Of a stretch of 64,000 nucleotides of DNA, positions 20,501 to 30,132 are shown one piece after another (position 1 is the stretch's first letter; each line of letters starts with the position of its first letter). This DNA is from Shewanella atlantica (GTDB lineage Bacteria; Pseudomonadota; Gammaproteobacteria; Enterobacterales; Shewanellaceae), in the NCBI RefSeq assembly GCF_003966265.1, contig NZ_RXNV01000006.1, positions 1 to 64,000 of the forward strand, in the 5' to 3' direction. Made by a program: the position numbers and the translations under genes. The notes below the pieces were generated by a model. The model was given only the letters and a program-made list of their open reading frames with translations. It was not told the DNA's origin and did not search any database.

Positions 20501-21270
20501 ATCTGTTTAGACAGTGATGCCAGCGTCATATCCAGATTAATGGAGCCGATAAACTCATCCTGCAGATAGATGGGCACACCAACTGTCGTCAATAACCCTT
20601 TATCGGTCGGATCGACATAAGCCGGACTCCAGAACACGCTGCGCTGTGGGTTCATCGCCGGTGTAGCTAACTGAAACTGGTTCTTGTTGAGTAGCTCTTC
20701 CCTGAATCTTTGCTCATCCGATGGCCAGGGAAAATAGGACATGATACGGCGCTTAGAGATGTAATAGATCGACGAGGCTTTGGGCGCGGCCTCTGTCGCA
20801 ACGGGAAAAGAGAGTGACAGTTCAAACAGCATCTCCAGCTCTTGATAAAACTTGTCACTGCGGCCGTTGAGCGACCCCGCTCCGGTGATACGCCCCATGT
20901 TGGTAAACGGTTCACCGGTTTTGGCATAACTGGGCTCTAAGGTAAAGAACTGCCCGCTCTCATTGAATTTTTCATACTGAGGCAATCTGTCGGTACGAAC
21001 GAGTTCGCCCAGCCGCAAATGATCGACCGCCACGTTCTTGAGGCTTTTTACCGCGCGTATACTGGACTCGAGCAGCAGGTCGATTTGAAGAACGTGACGT
21101 TCAACTTGCTCCTCTCTCATCTCCATCAGGTGCGTTTTTTCTCGCTCGAAGAAAAACCATGCCGTAACCAACGCCATGATGATGACACCTATATAGGTAT
21201 AAAAAACAGCACGATTATAGTTTTTCTGTATCGGCGACTTCAGTTGAAGATCCTGCTCAGTCGGTTTCAT
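17575..21270 (-). CDS. hybrid sensor histidine kinase with two receivers
   Basis: The 1231-residue protein has a transmembrane helix at about residues 22-41, a periplasmic dCache-like sensor (about 45-345) and a second helix at about 350-370. Two PAS domains follow (about 465-580 and 590-715). The HisKA box [20 protein letters not shown] has its His at about 730, and the HATPase contains [10 protein letters not shown] at about 910. Two receiver domains carry phospho-acceptor Asp at about 1016 (DWMMPEMDG) and 1157 ([10 protein letters not shown]). There is no Hpt domain, so the phosphorelay needs a separate Hpt protein. No adjacent regulator or target is seen. The signal is unknown. Confidence 0.93.
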   Translation of the reverse strand: [1231 protein letters not shown]

Positions 21271-21335
21271 TCATGACCCTTGAATAAAGCGATATCTCCC
21301 CGGCATCTCCCGCCAGGGCCATATGAATTCATTAA

Positions 21336-21500
21336 CTATACCCAAGCTACTTCAAAATGCTCGTTTCAGAGCTCCCGTAGGATAACTGAACAAGGCAGTG
21401 ATGAAGAGAATGGTTATTCCCTTTTCAATATCACTAACGCAGTGCAGGGATTCTACGGAAGCTCCCGAAGGGCAAGCCGAGAAGCAACCTTCCTCTGCAT
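21336..21500. repeat. dispersed Shewanella-type intergenic repeat with inverted arms
   Basis: This is part of a gene-free stretch of 682 bp (21271-21952). It starts with the motif TACCCAAGCTACTTCAAAAT and contains arms GAGCTCCCGTAG (21369-21380) and CTACGGAAGCTC (21453-21464), inverted about 72 bp apart with one mismatch. Such elements are frequent between Shewanella genes. The rest of the gap (21500-21890) is AT-rich without a convincing gene. Confidence 0.5.
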
Positions 21501-21891
21501 TCTTTATTTATAAGAAAAAATATTGAATTAGAATGACTAGTACTGCAATTTCATGAAGACCACCACGGATGGTGGAAATGTCGTTAATGCAGGAGCAACT
21601 AACGACCTTCAACTCTGTCACTTCTCGACATGCTGAATTCTGCATTTCGAGGTTGTTTGAGTATATATAGTATCAGGAAGATAGCGGGTTGGAATACATT
21701 ATATTAGTATAAAAAGCTAACCCAGGTCAGATAAACGACTTTTCGCAAACGAAGGCCTTACAGTTTGATACAGAGGTGATTAGAGTTTTAATGGCATGAA
21801 ATCGGAGTGTTCATTAGCTTAAGTCACATTTGTTGCAGAATTTGCCTAAAAACAGGCATTCTAAAAATTCAAACTTATTCATATAGATAAA

Positions 21892-21910
21892 GCCCGGATT
21901 ATCCCCGGGC
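21892..21910 (-). terminator. likely terminator of the PhoH-family gene
   Basis: GCCCGG (21892-21897) pairs with the facing CCGGGC (21905-21910) across a short loop. The minus strand continues TTTATC. It lies about 43 bp past the stop of the PIN-PhoH gene. Confidence 0.5.
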
Positions 21911-21952
21911 CTCATTGGTTTTACATCAGACAGAAAACATTCATGTTCGACG

Positions 21953-23347
21953 CTACAAGTTTTCCTCGGCAAACTCGGCCAGACGTGAACGCACGACACC
22001 ATTGAGATAGATATTGGCGCTGCCGTCGAAGTCTTTAAACCGCTCGACAATATAGGTTAACCCGGATGTGACCGCAGATAGATAGTTGGTATCGATCTGA
22101 GCCAGGTTACCGCTACAGATGAGCTTAGTGCCCTCTCCCATTCGGGTGATCATGGTTTTAATCTGCGACGCTGTCAGATTTTGACACTCATCCAGCAGCA
22201 CCACCGAATTCTGGATAGAACGCCCCCGCATAAAGTTGATCGATTTAAACTGAATATTCGCCTTATCCATGATGTAATTCATACTGCCGCTGGGGTTAAC
22301 ATCGTTCTTGTGCAGCACCTCCAGGGTATCGGTAATTGCCGCGAGCCAGGGAGCCATCTTCTCCTCCTCGGTTCCGGGCAAGAAACCTATGGACTCGGCA
22401 ATTTCCGGTGTATTACGGGTCACAATAACCTTTTCATACATGCCCCGCTCTACGACCAACTCCAATGCTGCGGCCATAGCTAATAATGTCTTACCACAGC
22501 CCGCCGGACCGGTCAGAATGACCAGATCGATATCGGGATCGAGCAGCGCCTGCAGGGCCATGCCCTGATAGATATTCTTGGGCCTTATCCCCCATGCATC
22601 GAGATTCATGAGTCTGTCTTTACCGAGATCCAGTAATTTCAGGTTCTTGTCATCACGTTCGACCACTCGGCCACAAAAGTTCGAATCTTCATCTAAAAGA
22701 TATTGATTGCTATAGAAGTTTTCATCACCCACCTCGGCAGCCGGAACGGTATGGTAGGTGTGCCGGCCATGGGTTTCGGTTGAGACGTGCTCCTTTCTCT
22801 CCCAAAAATCGCCACTGAAATTATGAAAGCCTTTGGTTAAGAAACGAATATCATCGATCAACTGATCGGTACGATAATCTTCAACCAGTATGATCCCGGC
22901 ACCCTTGGCTTTGAGGCGCATATTGATATCTTTCGTCACCAGGACAACGGTGCGAGGATGATGGAGTTTTTGCAGGTGTAACGCCGTGTTGATTATACGG
23001 TTGTCGTTATTGTTTAAGGGAAGTGATGATTCGGTCAGTTCGAGTTGATGATCGGGGAAGATAGCGAGTGTACCGCTGGCGTCGCCATGATCTTCTCGCC
23101 GGGGAAGTTTAACGCCCTGTACTATCTCCTCTGGAGTCGTTTTGCCACCTAGAATATCTTCGAGTGCTCTAATCGCCACCCGGGCATCTCTACTTACATC
23201 TCGTTTTCTATCTTTTATCTGATCCAGCTCTTCCAGAACTGTCATCGGGACCACTACATCATGCTCTTTAAATGAATAGATAGCTAAAGGTTCATGTAGT
23301 AATACATTGGTATCCAGTACAAACAACTTTCTGTCGTCTTGTTCCAT
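21953..23347 (-). CDS. PIN-domain PhoH-family ATPase/ribonuclease
   Basis: The start is placed at the ATG at 23347, which has a GGAGG site 5 bp upstream; the upstream extension lacks conserved sequence. The protein is 464 residues. An N-terminal PIN nuclease domain starts KLFVLDTNVLLHEP, with later acidic residues at VVPMTVLEELDQ and VTKDINMRLKA. A C-terminal PhoH P-loop ATPase has TGPAGCGKT at about residues 276-284 and LLDECQN as the Walker B motif. This PIN-PhoH fusion (PhoH2/YlaK type) is thought to unwind and cleave RNA. It stands alone with a 543-bp gap upstream. Confidence 0.92.
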   Translation of the reverse strand: MEQDDRKLFVLDTNVLLHEPLAIYSFKEHDVVVPMTVLEELDQIKDRKRDVSRDARVAIRALEDILGGKTTPEEIVQGVKLPRREDHGDASGTLAIFPDHQLELTESSLPLNNNDNRIINTALHLQKLHHPRTVVLVTKDINMRLKAKGAGIILVEDYRTDQLIDDIRFLTKGFHNFSGDFWERKEHVSTETHGRHTYHTVPAAEVGDENFYSNQYLLDEDSNFCGRVVERDDKNLKLLDLGKDRLMNLDAWGIRPKNIYQGMALQALLDPDIDLVILTGPAGCGKTLLAMAAALELVVERGMYEKVIVTRNTPEIAESIGFLPGTEEEKMAPWLAAITDTLEVLHKNDVNPSGSMNYIMDKANIQFKSINFMRGRSIQNSVVLLDECQNLTASQIKTMITRMGEGTKLICSGNLAQIDTNYLSAVTSGLTYIVERFKDFDGSANIYLNGVVRSRLAEFAEENL

Positions 23348-23890
23348 GGCGCCTCCATAATTTCTATCGGTCTGATGTTTGGATCTTTGCAGCTGCTCCT
23401 GTGTGAACGGTATAACCAACAAGTAAGAATAAACTGTCGGTGAATGTAGCGATTTAAAGCTATCACCTGAATCCATACTGACACCAATACAGTAACGCAT
23501 CAATCACTTACTTAGAACTTTCTATAATTTATAGCCCCTTGGTTATACCCAAGCCGTAGGCTGGTTTTCACAGCATAACGGCCAGTCCACCTGACTCAGG
23601 TTCAAGCTTAGCGTCAGTAATTCAGGCGGCTGTAACTCGTTTTTAATTGAGCAATAAGTACAAAAAACTTGCTACACTTAATGCCAGATGCCCCTCGCCC
23701 TGCGGGAGTTGGTCCGCTTGCCATGACTGCATCAGCACGACTGAAAAGGACTTGTTCCGAAACAAGGAGCATTAGCCCTAAAAGCTAGCCGATTTAGTTC
23801 AAGCGACCGGGCCTTGAGCCTTGCACTTTGAGGGAGTTTGGGTAAAAATACGCGCCCCTCGAGATTCACCCTGTAGATGAGAAATAAGTA
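23348..23890. other. 543-bp gap between divergent phoH-like and rapA genes
   Basis: No convincing gene is present. An extended -10 motif TGCTACACT at 23670-23678 could start a rapA transcript with a leader of about 200 nt. The leader contains a small hairpin CTTGTT/AACAAG near 23750-23765 and a possible 35-codon open frame from 23681 with no evident ribosome site. Both are weak calls. Confidence 0.3.
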
Positions 23891-26797
23891 ATGCCCTTTT
23901 CCTTAGGTCAACGCTGGATAAGTGATACCGAATCTGAACTCGGTTTAGGTACAGTAGTCGCGCTGGAAGGCCGTATGGTCACCCTGATGTTTCCGGCAAC
24001 GGATGAGAATAGATTATTCTCACGCACCGATGCTCCCTTAACTCGTGTTATTTTTAATCCGGGCGATAAAGCAGAAAGCCACGAAGGCTGGAGCCTGACC
24101 GTTAGTGAAGTCGAGGAGAAAGATAACCTCATTATCTATCATGGCATTCATAGCGAAACCGGTGAGCAGGCGAGTCTGAGAGAGACCTTGCTTAGCCATA
24201 ACATACGTTTCAATAAGCCACAAGATAGACTCTTTGCCGGACAAATTGATCGCCTCGAACGTTTCGGCGTCCGCTATCAATGCCAGTTATTAAGACACAA
24301 GTTAGCGACCTCTGACCTTCTTGGCTTACAGGGCCCAAGAGTCGGTCTAATCCCTCATCAGCAGTGGATTGCCCATGAAGTCGGACGCCGTTTTGCCCCA
24401 CGGGTATTGCTGGCCGATGAGGTAGGACTGGGTAAGACGATTGAAGCAGGCCTGATTATTCATCAGCAACTGCTTACCGGTCGCGCAGAACGCATTTTGG
24501 TAATCGTTCCCGATACACTACGCCATCAATGGCTGGTCGAAATGCTGCGTCGGTTTAACCTCAAATTCTCAGTCTTCGATGAAGACAGATGCATCGAAGC
24601 TTATGCCGATAATGATAACCCTTTCTATACCGAACAACTGGTTATCTGTTCACTCGAACTTCTGCGTAAAAAGAAACGCTTAGAGCAAGCCTTAGATGCC
24701 GACTGGGATCTGATGGTTGTCGATGAAGCTCATCACCTTGAGTGGACCGAAGATGCACCTAGCCGTGCTTATCGTGTCGTAGAGGCACTCAGTGAAGTCG
24801 TCCCGGGCGTACTTCTGTTGACTGCGACTCCGGATCAATTAGGTCATCAGAGTCACTTTGCCCGTTTACGTTTGTTGGACCCGGATCGTTTCTACGACTA
24901 TGAGGCCTTCCTTAAAGAAGAGAGCAGCTATAAAGATGTTGCCAGTGCTGCCGACGCCCTTGCCAGCGGCAAAAAACTACCCGACGAGGCCATCAATAGC
25001 CTGACAGAGCTACTGTCAGAGAAAGATATCACGCCTAGTATCAATGTGATTCAGGCGACAGATATCGATCCCGATCAACAGCAGGATGCCCGCGATGAAC
25101 TATTGCAGGAGTTACTGGACAGACACGGTACCGGCCGCGTCCTGTACCGTAACAGCCGAGCCTCGGTAAAAGGCTTCCCGACCCGTATCTTCAATGCCTA
25201 CCCTCAGGCTATGCCATCTCAATATGTCACAGCCGCGCGCGTCGGTGCCATGATGAATGGCCATCTCGATACTCAGGGTAAAGTCAAACAAGCACTGAGC
25301 CCCGAAAAAATCTATCAGGATTTTGACAGCAGCAGTGCCAGTTGGTGGAAGTTCGACCCTAGGGTCGATTGGCTCATCAATTTCCTGAAAGAAAATCGCA
25401 GAAAGAAGGTGCTGATCATTGCCAGTCAGGCAGAGACGGCCCTCAGCCTCGAAGAAGCATTGCGTACCCGTGAAGGTATTCAAACGACTGTATTCCATGA
25501 AGGCATGTCTATCATTGAACGCGATAAGGCGGGAGCCTACTTTGCTCAGGAAACCGGTGGTGCTCAGGCTCTTATCTGTAGCGAAATTGGTTCGGAAGGT
25601 CGTAACTTCCAATTTGCCAGCCAGCTTATTTTGTTCGATCTGCCACTCAACCCGGATCTGCTCGAGCAACGTATCGGTCGTCTGGATCGTATCGGTCAGA
25701 ACAATGATGTCGAGATCCACGTACCTTATCTCGAAAAAACGGCTCAAGAGTGCTTGATGCAGTGGTACCACAAAGGTCTTAACGCATTTGAGCAGACTTG
25801 TCCGAGTGGACATATTCTCTTCAGTGAGTTTTCAGAGCCTTTGCTAGATGTGCTGATTAATCAAGATGATGATTCGCTCACCGAGCTGCTTAATCATACC
25901 CAGACTCGATACAAAGAGTTGAAGGCTGTGATGGAGCAAGGTCGGGACAAGCTACTTGAGATTAACTCACATGGTGGCGAACGTGCGAACAAGTTAGTGC
26001 AAAGCCTGGCCGCCCGAGATGAAGATACTCAGCTTATCGGCTCAGTCATACGCTTGTGGGATGTTATCGGCGTCGAGCAGGAGGATTGCGGTGAAAACGC
26101 TATCGTCTTGAATCCGAGTGAACACATGATGTTCCCAACCTATCCGGGACTGCCCGAAGATGGCATCACAGTCACCTTCGACAGAGAGATGGCATTGTCG
26201 CGAGACGATATTGCACTAATCACTCAAGAGCACCCGATAGTCCAGACAGGGCTGGATCTGATCACTTCATCTGAGACGGGTACCACCAGTGTTGCCGTGT
26301 TAAAGAACAAGGCACTACCGGCCGGAACCATCTTCCTTGAGCTGATCTACATGGCCGATGCTTCGGCGCCTAAGTCCAGCCAGTTATACCGTTACCTGCC
26401 GCCAACCCCGGTACGTATCTTACTGGATAAGAACGGTAATAACCTGTCTGACAATGTCACCTATGAGAGCTTTAACAAGCAGCTCAGTGCGGTGAACCGT
26501 CATATAGCCAGCAAGCTAGTGAATGCGTCGCAGACGATTTTACATCCTCTGTTTGCCAAGGGTGAAGAGTTTGCCGAGGTAGAGCTAAATCTGTTAGCCG
26601 AGAGTGCCAGAGCCAAGATGACCTCTCAGCTCACTCTTGAGTTAGAGCGTCTCGAAGCCCTTAAAGCGGTGAACCCAAACATCCGTGATGAAGAGCTTGA
26701 ACACATACGTGAGCAGATGAATGAACTCAACGGATACCTGGATGGCTGTCTGTTACAGCTCGATGCGATTCGCTTGGTGCTAGTAAGCCACGCTTAA
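23891..26797 (+). CDS. rapA: RNA polymerase recycling ATPase RapA (HepA)
   Basis: This 968-residue Swi2/Snf2 ATPase has the full RapA length. N-terminal Tudor-like domains start [21 protein letters not shown]. Walker [15 protein letters not shown] lies at about residue 175 and the DEAH box VVDEAHH at about 276. Helicase motif VI ([11 protein letters not shown]) is near 595, and the C-terminal RapA domain is intact. It binds RNA polymerase and helps recycle it after stalled or finished transcription. It is monocistronic. Confidence 0.97.
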   Translation: MPFSLGQRWISDTESELGLGTVVALEGRMVTLMFPATDENRLFSRTDAPLTRVIFNPGDKAESHEGWSLTVSEVEEKDNLIIYHGIHSETGEQASLRETLLSHNIRFNKPQDRLFAGQIDRLERFGVRYQCQLLRHKLATSDLLGLQGPRVGLIPHQQWIAHEVGRRFAPRVLLADEVGLGKTIEAGLIIHQQLLTGRAERILVIVPDTLRHQWLVEMLRRFNLKFSVFDEDRCIEAYADNDNPFYTEQLVICSLELLRKKKRLEQALDADWDLMVVDEAHHLEWTEDAPSRAYRVVEALSEVVPGVLLLTATPDQLGHQSHFARLRLLDPDRFYDYEAFLKEESSYKDVASAADALASGKKLPDEAINSLTELLSEKDITPSINVIQATDIDPDQQQDARDELLQELLDRHGTGRVLYRNSRASVKGFPTRIFNAYPQAMPSQYVTAARVGAMMNGHLDTQGKVKQALSPEKIYQDFDSSSASWWKFDPRVDWLINFLKENRRKKVLIIASQAETALSLEEALRTREGIQTTVFHEGMSIIERDKAGAYFAQETGGAQALICSEIGSEGRNFQFASQLILFDLPLNPDLLEQRIGRLDRIGQNNDVEIHVPYLEKTAQECLMQWYHKGLNAFEQTCPSGHILFSEFSEPLLDVLINQDDDSLTELLNHTQTRYKELKAVMEQGRDKLLEINSHGGERANKLVQSLAARDEDTQLIGSVIRLWDVIGVEQEDCGENAIVLNPSEHMMFPTYPGLPEDGITVTFDREMALSRDDIALITQEHPIVQTGLDLITSSETGTTSVAVLKNKALPAGTIFLELIYMADASAPKSSQLYRYLPPTPVRILLDKNGNNLSDNVTYESFNKQLSAVNRHIASKLVNASQTILHPLFAKGEEFAEVELNLLAESARAKMTSQLTLELERLEALKAVNPNIRDEELEHIREQMNELNGYLDGCLLQLDAIRLVLVSHA

Positions 26798-26806
26798 GCT
26801 CAGGTA

Positions 26807-26838
26807 CTAGGCGCTAGGTTTTAGGACCTAGAGCCTAG
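26807..26838 (+). terminator. CTAGG-rich hairpin after rapA
   Basis: Nested arms CTAGGC-CTAGGT (26807-26819) face ACCTAG-GCCTAG (26826-26838), followed by TTTCCGTTTCC. A similar TAGGACCTAG-containing hairpin ends the MscS gene at 38930-38962, so this may be a dispersed repeat used as a terminator. Confidence 0.55.
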
Positions 26839-26920
26839 TTTCCGTTTCCTGAATTCTAGGACCTTCTTTTCCAACCTGTTATACTTGCTCTATCCCAGAT
26901 TAACATTCAGTTCGGTCTCT

Positions 26921-27814
26921 ATGAGTCTTATCCGCCTGTTTTCCTTCCGCTTTATGCTTATCTCTTTGGCTATTTCTACTGTATCTTCAACTATTTTTTC
27001 TACTGCATGGGCAGAAGATGCTGAAAGAGTATCGAAATATGACTACCTTCCCAGTGACGAAGTGATCTCAATCGATGTCGGTGAGCAAAAGTCTGAAGTG
27101 CTTATTCGCTCCTGGATAGGTAAGAAAAAACTGGGAGCGGCTATCATGTTTGCCAATACCGGCATGGATGCAGATGCGGCAGGATTGCAGGCATTTTTAC
27201 GACGGGAATTAACTCATACGGGCTGGGCGACAATCTCGATAACCCCGCCCAACAGTGTTATGACACCCAATTTCGCTACCACCCCAGAGGAGGTCGCCAA
27301 GGCAGGGGAAGGCAAAGCGATCCAAAAGAGCAGTGAGCCCACCCAACAGTTCACCGAGGAAGATTGGCAAAAAATCAGAGAAAAGCAGGAACTGTTTGTC
27401 GTTACCTCGATGGACCAGCTCGATGCCTTGGGTAAACCCTACTCGGGAAAACGTATACTCATCACGACGGCTCAGGGCGCGGGCCTGACTATCTCACTCC
27501 TCAGTAAGAATAAGCTGCCAAAACCCGATATTTTAGTCGTTATCAACCCATTTATGCGTCAAACAGGTGAGAATCAGGCCCTCCCTAAATTGCTGGCAGA
27601 GTTAGATATCCCTGTACTCGATATTCAATCTAGGGATGGGCACAGGGCCTCTCTGGACACGGTAAAGATGAGGCGTGAGCTTTCTCCCCATAACTCACCC
27701 TACCGATATAGCCAGCAGCTGATGTCGCTGAACCTGAATCAGGAGACCGCCTGGCAAACCTGTCTGGAACTGATCGAAGGCTTTGCTCAACGAATTAACA
27801 AGGCATACCCTTAA
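26921..27814 (+). CDS. exported DUF3530-family alpha/beta-hydrolase-like protein
   Basis: The start chosen is the ATG at 26921 rather than an upstream TTG, because it begins a clean signal peptide (MSLIRLFSF...STAWA), giving 297 residues. The mature part resembles the DUF3530 family, with an alpha/beta-hydrolase-like core (GAAIMFANTGMDADAAG, later RILITTAQGAG). The usual GxSxG nucleophile elbow is degenerate (TAQGAG), so catalysis is doubtful. It is probably periplasmic. It converges with the crotonase gene, 25 bp apart. Confidence 0.72.
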   Translation: MSLIRLFSFRFMLISLAISTVSSTIFSTAWAEDAERVSKYDYLPSDEVISIDVGEQKSEVLIRSWIGKKKLGAAIMFANTGMDADAAGLQAFLRRELTHTGWATISITPPNSVMTPNFATTPEEVAKAGEGKAIQKSSEPTQQFTEEDWQKIREKQELFVVTSMDQLDALGKPYSGKRILITTAQGAGLTISLLSKNKLPKPDILVVINPFMRQTGENQALPKLLAELDIPVLDIQSRDGHRASLDTVKMRRELSPHNSPYRYSQQLMSLNLNQETAWQTCLELIEGFAQRINKAYP

Positions 27815-27839
27815 AGAAAGTTATGCCTGTCCACTGAGC

Positions 27840-28712
27840 TTACCACCATGCCTGCCGTTGCTTGTACTCTGGCTTACTGCCCGGCTCTGGTTTACTACTA
27901 GAATCTGGTTTACTGTCAGACTCTTTTTTACCACCAAGTTTGGCTTTATGAGACTGTCTTTTTGCCGCAATGATCCGGTTTTGCCCTAAGAGTAGCCTGA
28001 TCTGACTGATAGATTCACGTGACAGTAAACTTCGGACACTCGCGCCCCAGCTTCGGTTAATGCTCATCTTAATCGCGGCATTGGCATCCGGAGATGTATT
28101 GGCGATCTCATTGGCGAGGGTCAAGGCCCTTTGCATGGGATCGCTGTCGACCTCAGTGATCAAGCCTTTATTGAGAGACTCACGAGCCGACATAATTTTA
28201 GCGGTCATGGTTAAGAGCAGAGCCTGATCTTTACCGACCAACTCTCGCAGGGATACCAGACCTGCCATATCAGGCACTAAGCCCCACTTAGCCTCCATGA
28301 TCGATAATTTAGTCTCTTCGGCTGCGATACGAATATCGGCGCCGAGTGCGATCTGCATTCCCCCACCAAAGCAGCACCCCTCTAACACGGCGATCACTGG
28401 AATAGGTAAATTTCGCCAACCAAAGGAGACTCTTTGGGCCAAGTTAGCATTGCCTGGTAGCCACTTAAACAGTAGCTTGACTGGTTGAATTGGCGATTGA
28501 ATAACACTTTTTACATCGAGTCCTGAGCTGAAGTTTCCGCCAGCTCCCGATAAGATCACGACTCTAACCTTGAGATCTTTTCTCAAATCAGAGATAACAT
28601 CGTCTAACTCCTTAAACATAATGAAGTTAAGCGCGTTGTATTTATCGGGTCGGTTTATAACGACCTGTGCCACTCCATTGTCTATATGTAACTCAATATA
28701 CTTCCTTGCCAT
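27840..28712 (-). CDS. crotonase-family enoyl-CoA hydratase/isomerase
   Basis: The 290-residue protein has a crotonase fold. Oxyanion-hole segments are SGAGGNFSSGLDVKS (about 54-68) and CCFGGGMQIALGADIRIA (about 112-129). The position of the second hydratase glutamate reads GLVPDMAG, with Asp, as in some isomerases, so hydratase activity should not be assumed. The last 35 residues are a charged Ser-Lys-Pro-Asp/Glu repeat tail unusual for the family. It likely acts on acyl-CoA in the cytoplasm. No beta-oxidation genes are adjacent. Confidence 0.85.
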   Translation of the reverse strand: MARKYIELHIDNGVAQVVINRPDKYNALNFIMFKELDDVISDLRKDLKVRVVILSGAGGNFSSGLDVKSVIQSPIQPVKLLFKWLPGNANLAQRVSFGWRNLPIPVIAVLEGCCFGGGMQIALGADIRIAAEETKLSIMEAKWGLVPDMAGLVSLRELVGKDQALLLTMTAKIMSARESLNKGLITEVDSDPMQRALTLANEIANTSPDANAAIKMSINRSWGASVRSLLSRESISQIRLLLGQNRIIAAKRQSHKAKLGGKKESDSKPDSSSKPEPGSKPEYKQRQAWW

Positions 28713-29122
28713 CGCATCCTCTCTAGCTCAAACTGGTCTGTCCAGATTTCAAGGTTAACATATTTGGAATATTTAACTAATAGCGTTAACATGCAGGGAA
28801 AATTTGACTCCAGTCAAATAAATGGCACTCTGATTTACTATTTGCATACAGAGTGATAGACAATGGTCAGATAGGTTTACCATGAATCGATAAAGCCCGA
28901 ATATATTCAAGGCCTAAGAGGTATCTGTCGGGGCTTTCGTGGAATAGAGCCATAAAACACAGCAATAGTCTCGCCGAACACTTCACATTGAAATAGTTCG
29001 AAAAGAGTTGAGCCTCAAAAAAATTACAATAAATACTGCCCCATAATTCATCATTTGAACAACCTAGTTCAATAATAAGTGTTATCTTGAATATATGAGC
29101 AAATTAGGATGTTAAAAGAATA
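28713..29122. other. 410-bp intergenic region with one long-loop hairpin
   Basis: No gene is seen. AAAGCCC (about 28891-28897) can pair with GGGCTTT (about 28932-28938) across a loop of about 35 nt. This does not match a riboswitch class I know. The region should hold promoters for the crotonase (minus) and the REC-CheC gene (plus). Confidence 0.3.
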
Positions 29123-30118
29123 ATGCCAATCCCAGTACTCATATGCGATGACTCTGCACTGGCCAGAAAGCAGATGGCCCGAACACTTCCCAAAGAATGG
29201 GATGTCGAAATCACCTTTGCCAACAATGGTGCCGAAGGCATCGAGGCTATTCGTGCCGGTAAAGGCGAAGTGGTCTTTCTCGACCTCAATATGCCAGTAA
29301 TGGATGGCTATGAGGTGCTGCAAACCATCCAACAGGAAGACCTTCCAGCCCTAGTCATTGTGGTTTCCGGCGATATTCAAATCAAAGCCCATGAGCGAGT
29401 CAAAGCTCTGGGTGCTCTGGACTTTATTCAAAAACCAGTTAGCGCCGATGCCATCAGTAATATTCTGCAGGAATACGGCATACTCACCATAGCTCTGGGG
29501 GAGGAGGCGGCCGATACTCCCATGATCGAAGTCGATCTTAGGGATGCCTGTCAGGAGGTCGCAAATGTCGCCATGGGACGCGCGGCGGATCTTCTGGCAA
29601 AACTACTCGATGTATTTGTACTATTACCCATTCCCAACGTAAATGTGCTCGAAGTCAGTGAGCTAACCATGACACTCAAGGCCACCGAGGAGCGCAGTAC
29701 CGTTTCGGCGCTGTGTCAGGGCTTTATCGGTGCAGGGGTGGCGGGTGAAGCCTTGTTACTGTTTCATGACTCTTCATTTAAAGACATGGCGAAGTTGATG
29801 GGACTGGCGAACCCCGAAGATAGAAATACCGAAGTCGAGGTGATGATTGATACCGGTAACGTCCTTATCGGAGCATTCCTGAACGGTATATCTGAACAGT
29901 TGCATATGAAGTTCAGTCAGAGTCACCCGGTCGTGCTGGGACGTCACTGCACGGTCAATGACCTGATCCATGATAACTCAGAAAAATGGTCACGCACTCT
30001 GGCAATGGAGATCAATTACCGCATCGAAGATCATGATATCCAATGCGATCTTCTTTTGCTGTTTACCGAAGACTCACTACCGACGCTTAATTTTAAGCTC
30101 GGTTACCTGTTTGAATAA
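29123..30118 (+). CDS. response regulator fused to CheC-type phosphatase
   Basis: This 331-residue protein has an N-terminal receiver (acidic pair DD at 9-10, phospho-acceptor D54 in FLDLNMPVMDG, switch Lys in IQKP). A C-terminal CheC/CheX-like domain occupies about 140-331. The first phosphatase helix keeps the ExxN motif (EVANVAMGRAA). The second helix (DTGNVLIGAFLNGI) keeps Asn, but Asp replaces Glu. It could dephosphorylate CheY-like proteins or itself. A diguanylate cyclase gene follows after 14 bp, suggesting a shared two-gene signalling unit. Confidence 0.88.
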   Translation: MPIPVLICDDSALARKQMARTLPKEWDVEITFANNGAEGIEAIRAGKGEVVFLDLNMPVMDGYEVLQTIQQEDLPALVIVVSGDIQIKAHERVKALGALDFIQKPVSADAISNILQEYGILTIALGEEAADTPMIEVDLRDACQEVANVAMGRAADLLAKLLDVFVLLPIPNVNVLEVSELTMTLKATEERSTVSALCQGFIGAGVAGEALLLFHDSSFKDMAKLMGLANPEDRNTEVEVMIDTGNVLIGAFLNGISEQLHMKFSQSHPVVLGRHCTVNDLIHDNSEKWSRTLAMEINYRIEDHDIQCDLLLLFTEDSLPTLNFKLGYLFE

Positions 30119-30132
30119 GTTGGACCAATCAT

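Noticed and set aside
21814..22050. Small minus-strand open frame overlapping the PhoH-family gene
   Set aside because: Lies partly inside the PhoH coding region in another frame, with no ribosome site.
25112..25813. 233-codon open frame opposite rapA
   Set aside because: Antisense shadow of rapA; residue composition follows the complementary codons and no ribosome site is present.
28880..28945. Riboswitch upstream of the REC-CheC gene
   Set aside because: Only one weak long-loop hairpin; no match to known riboswitch cores.
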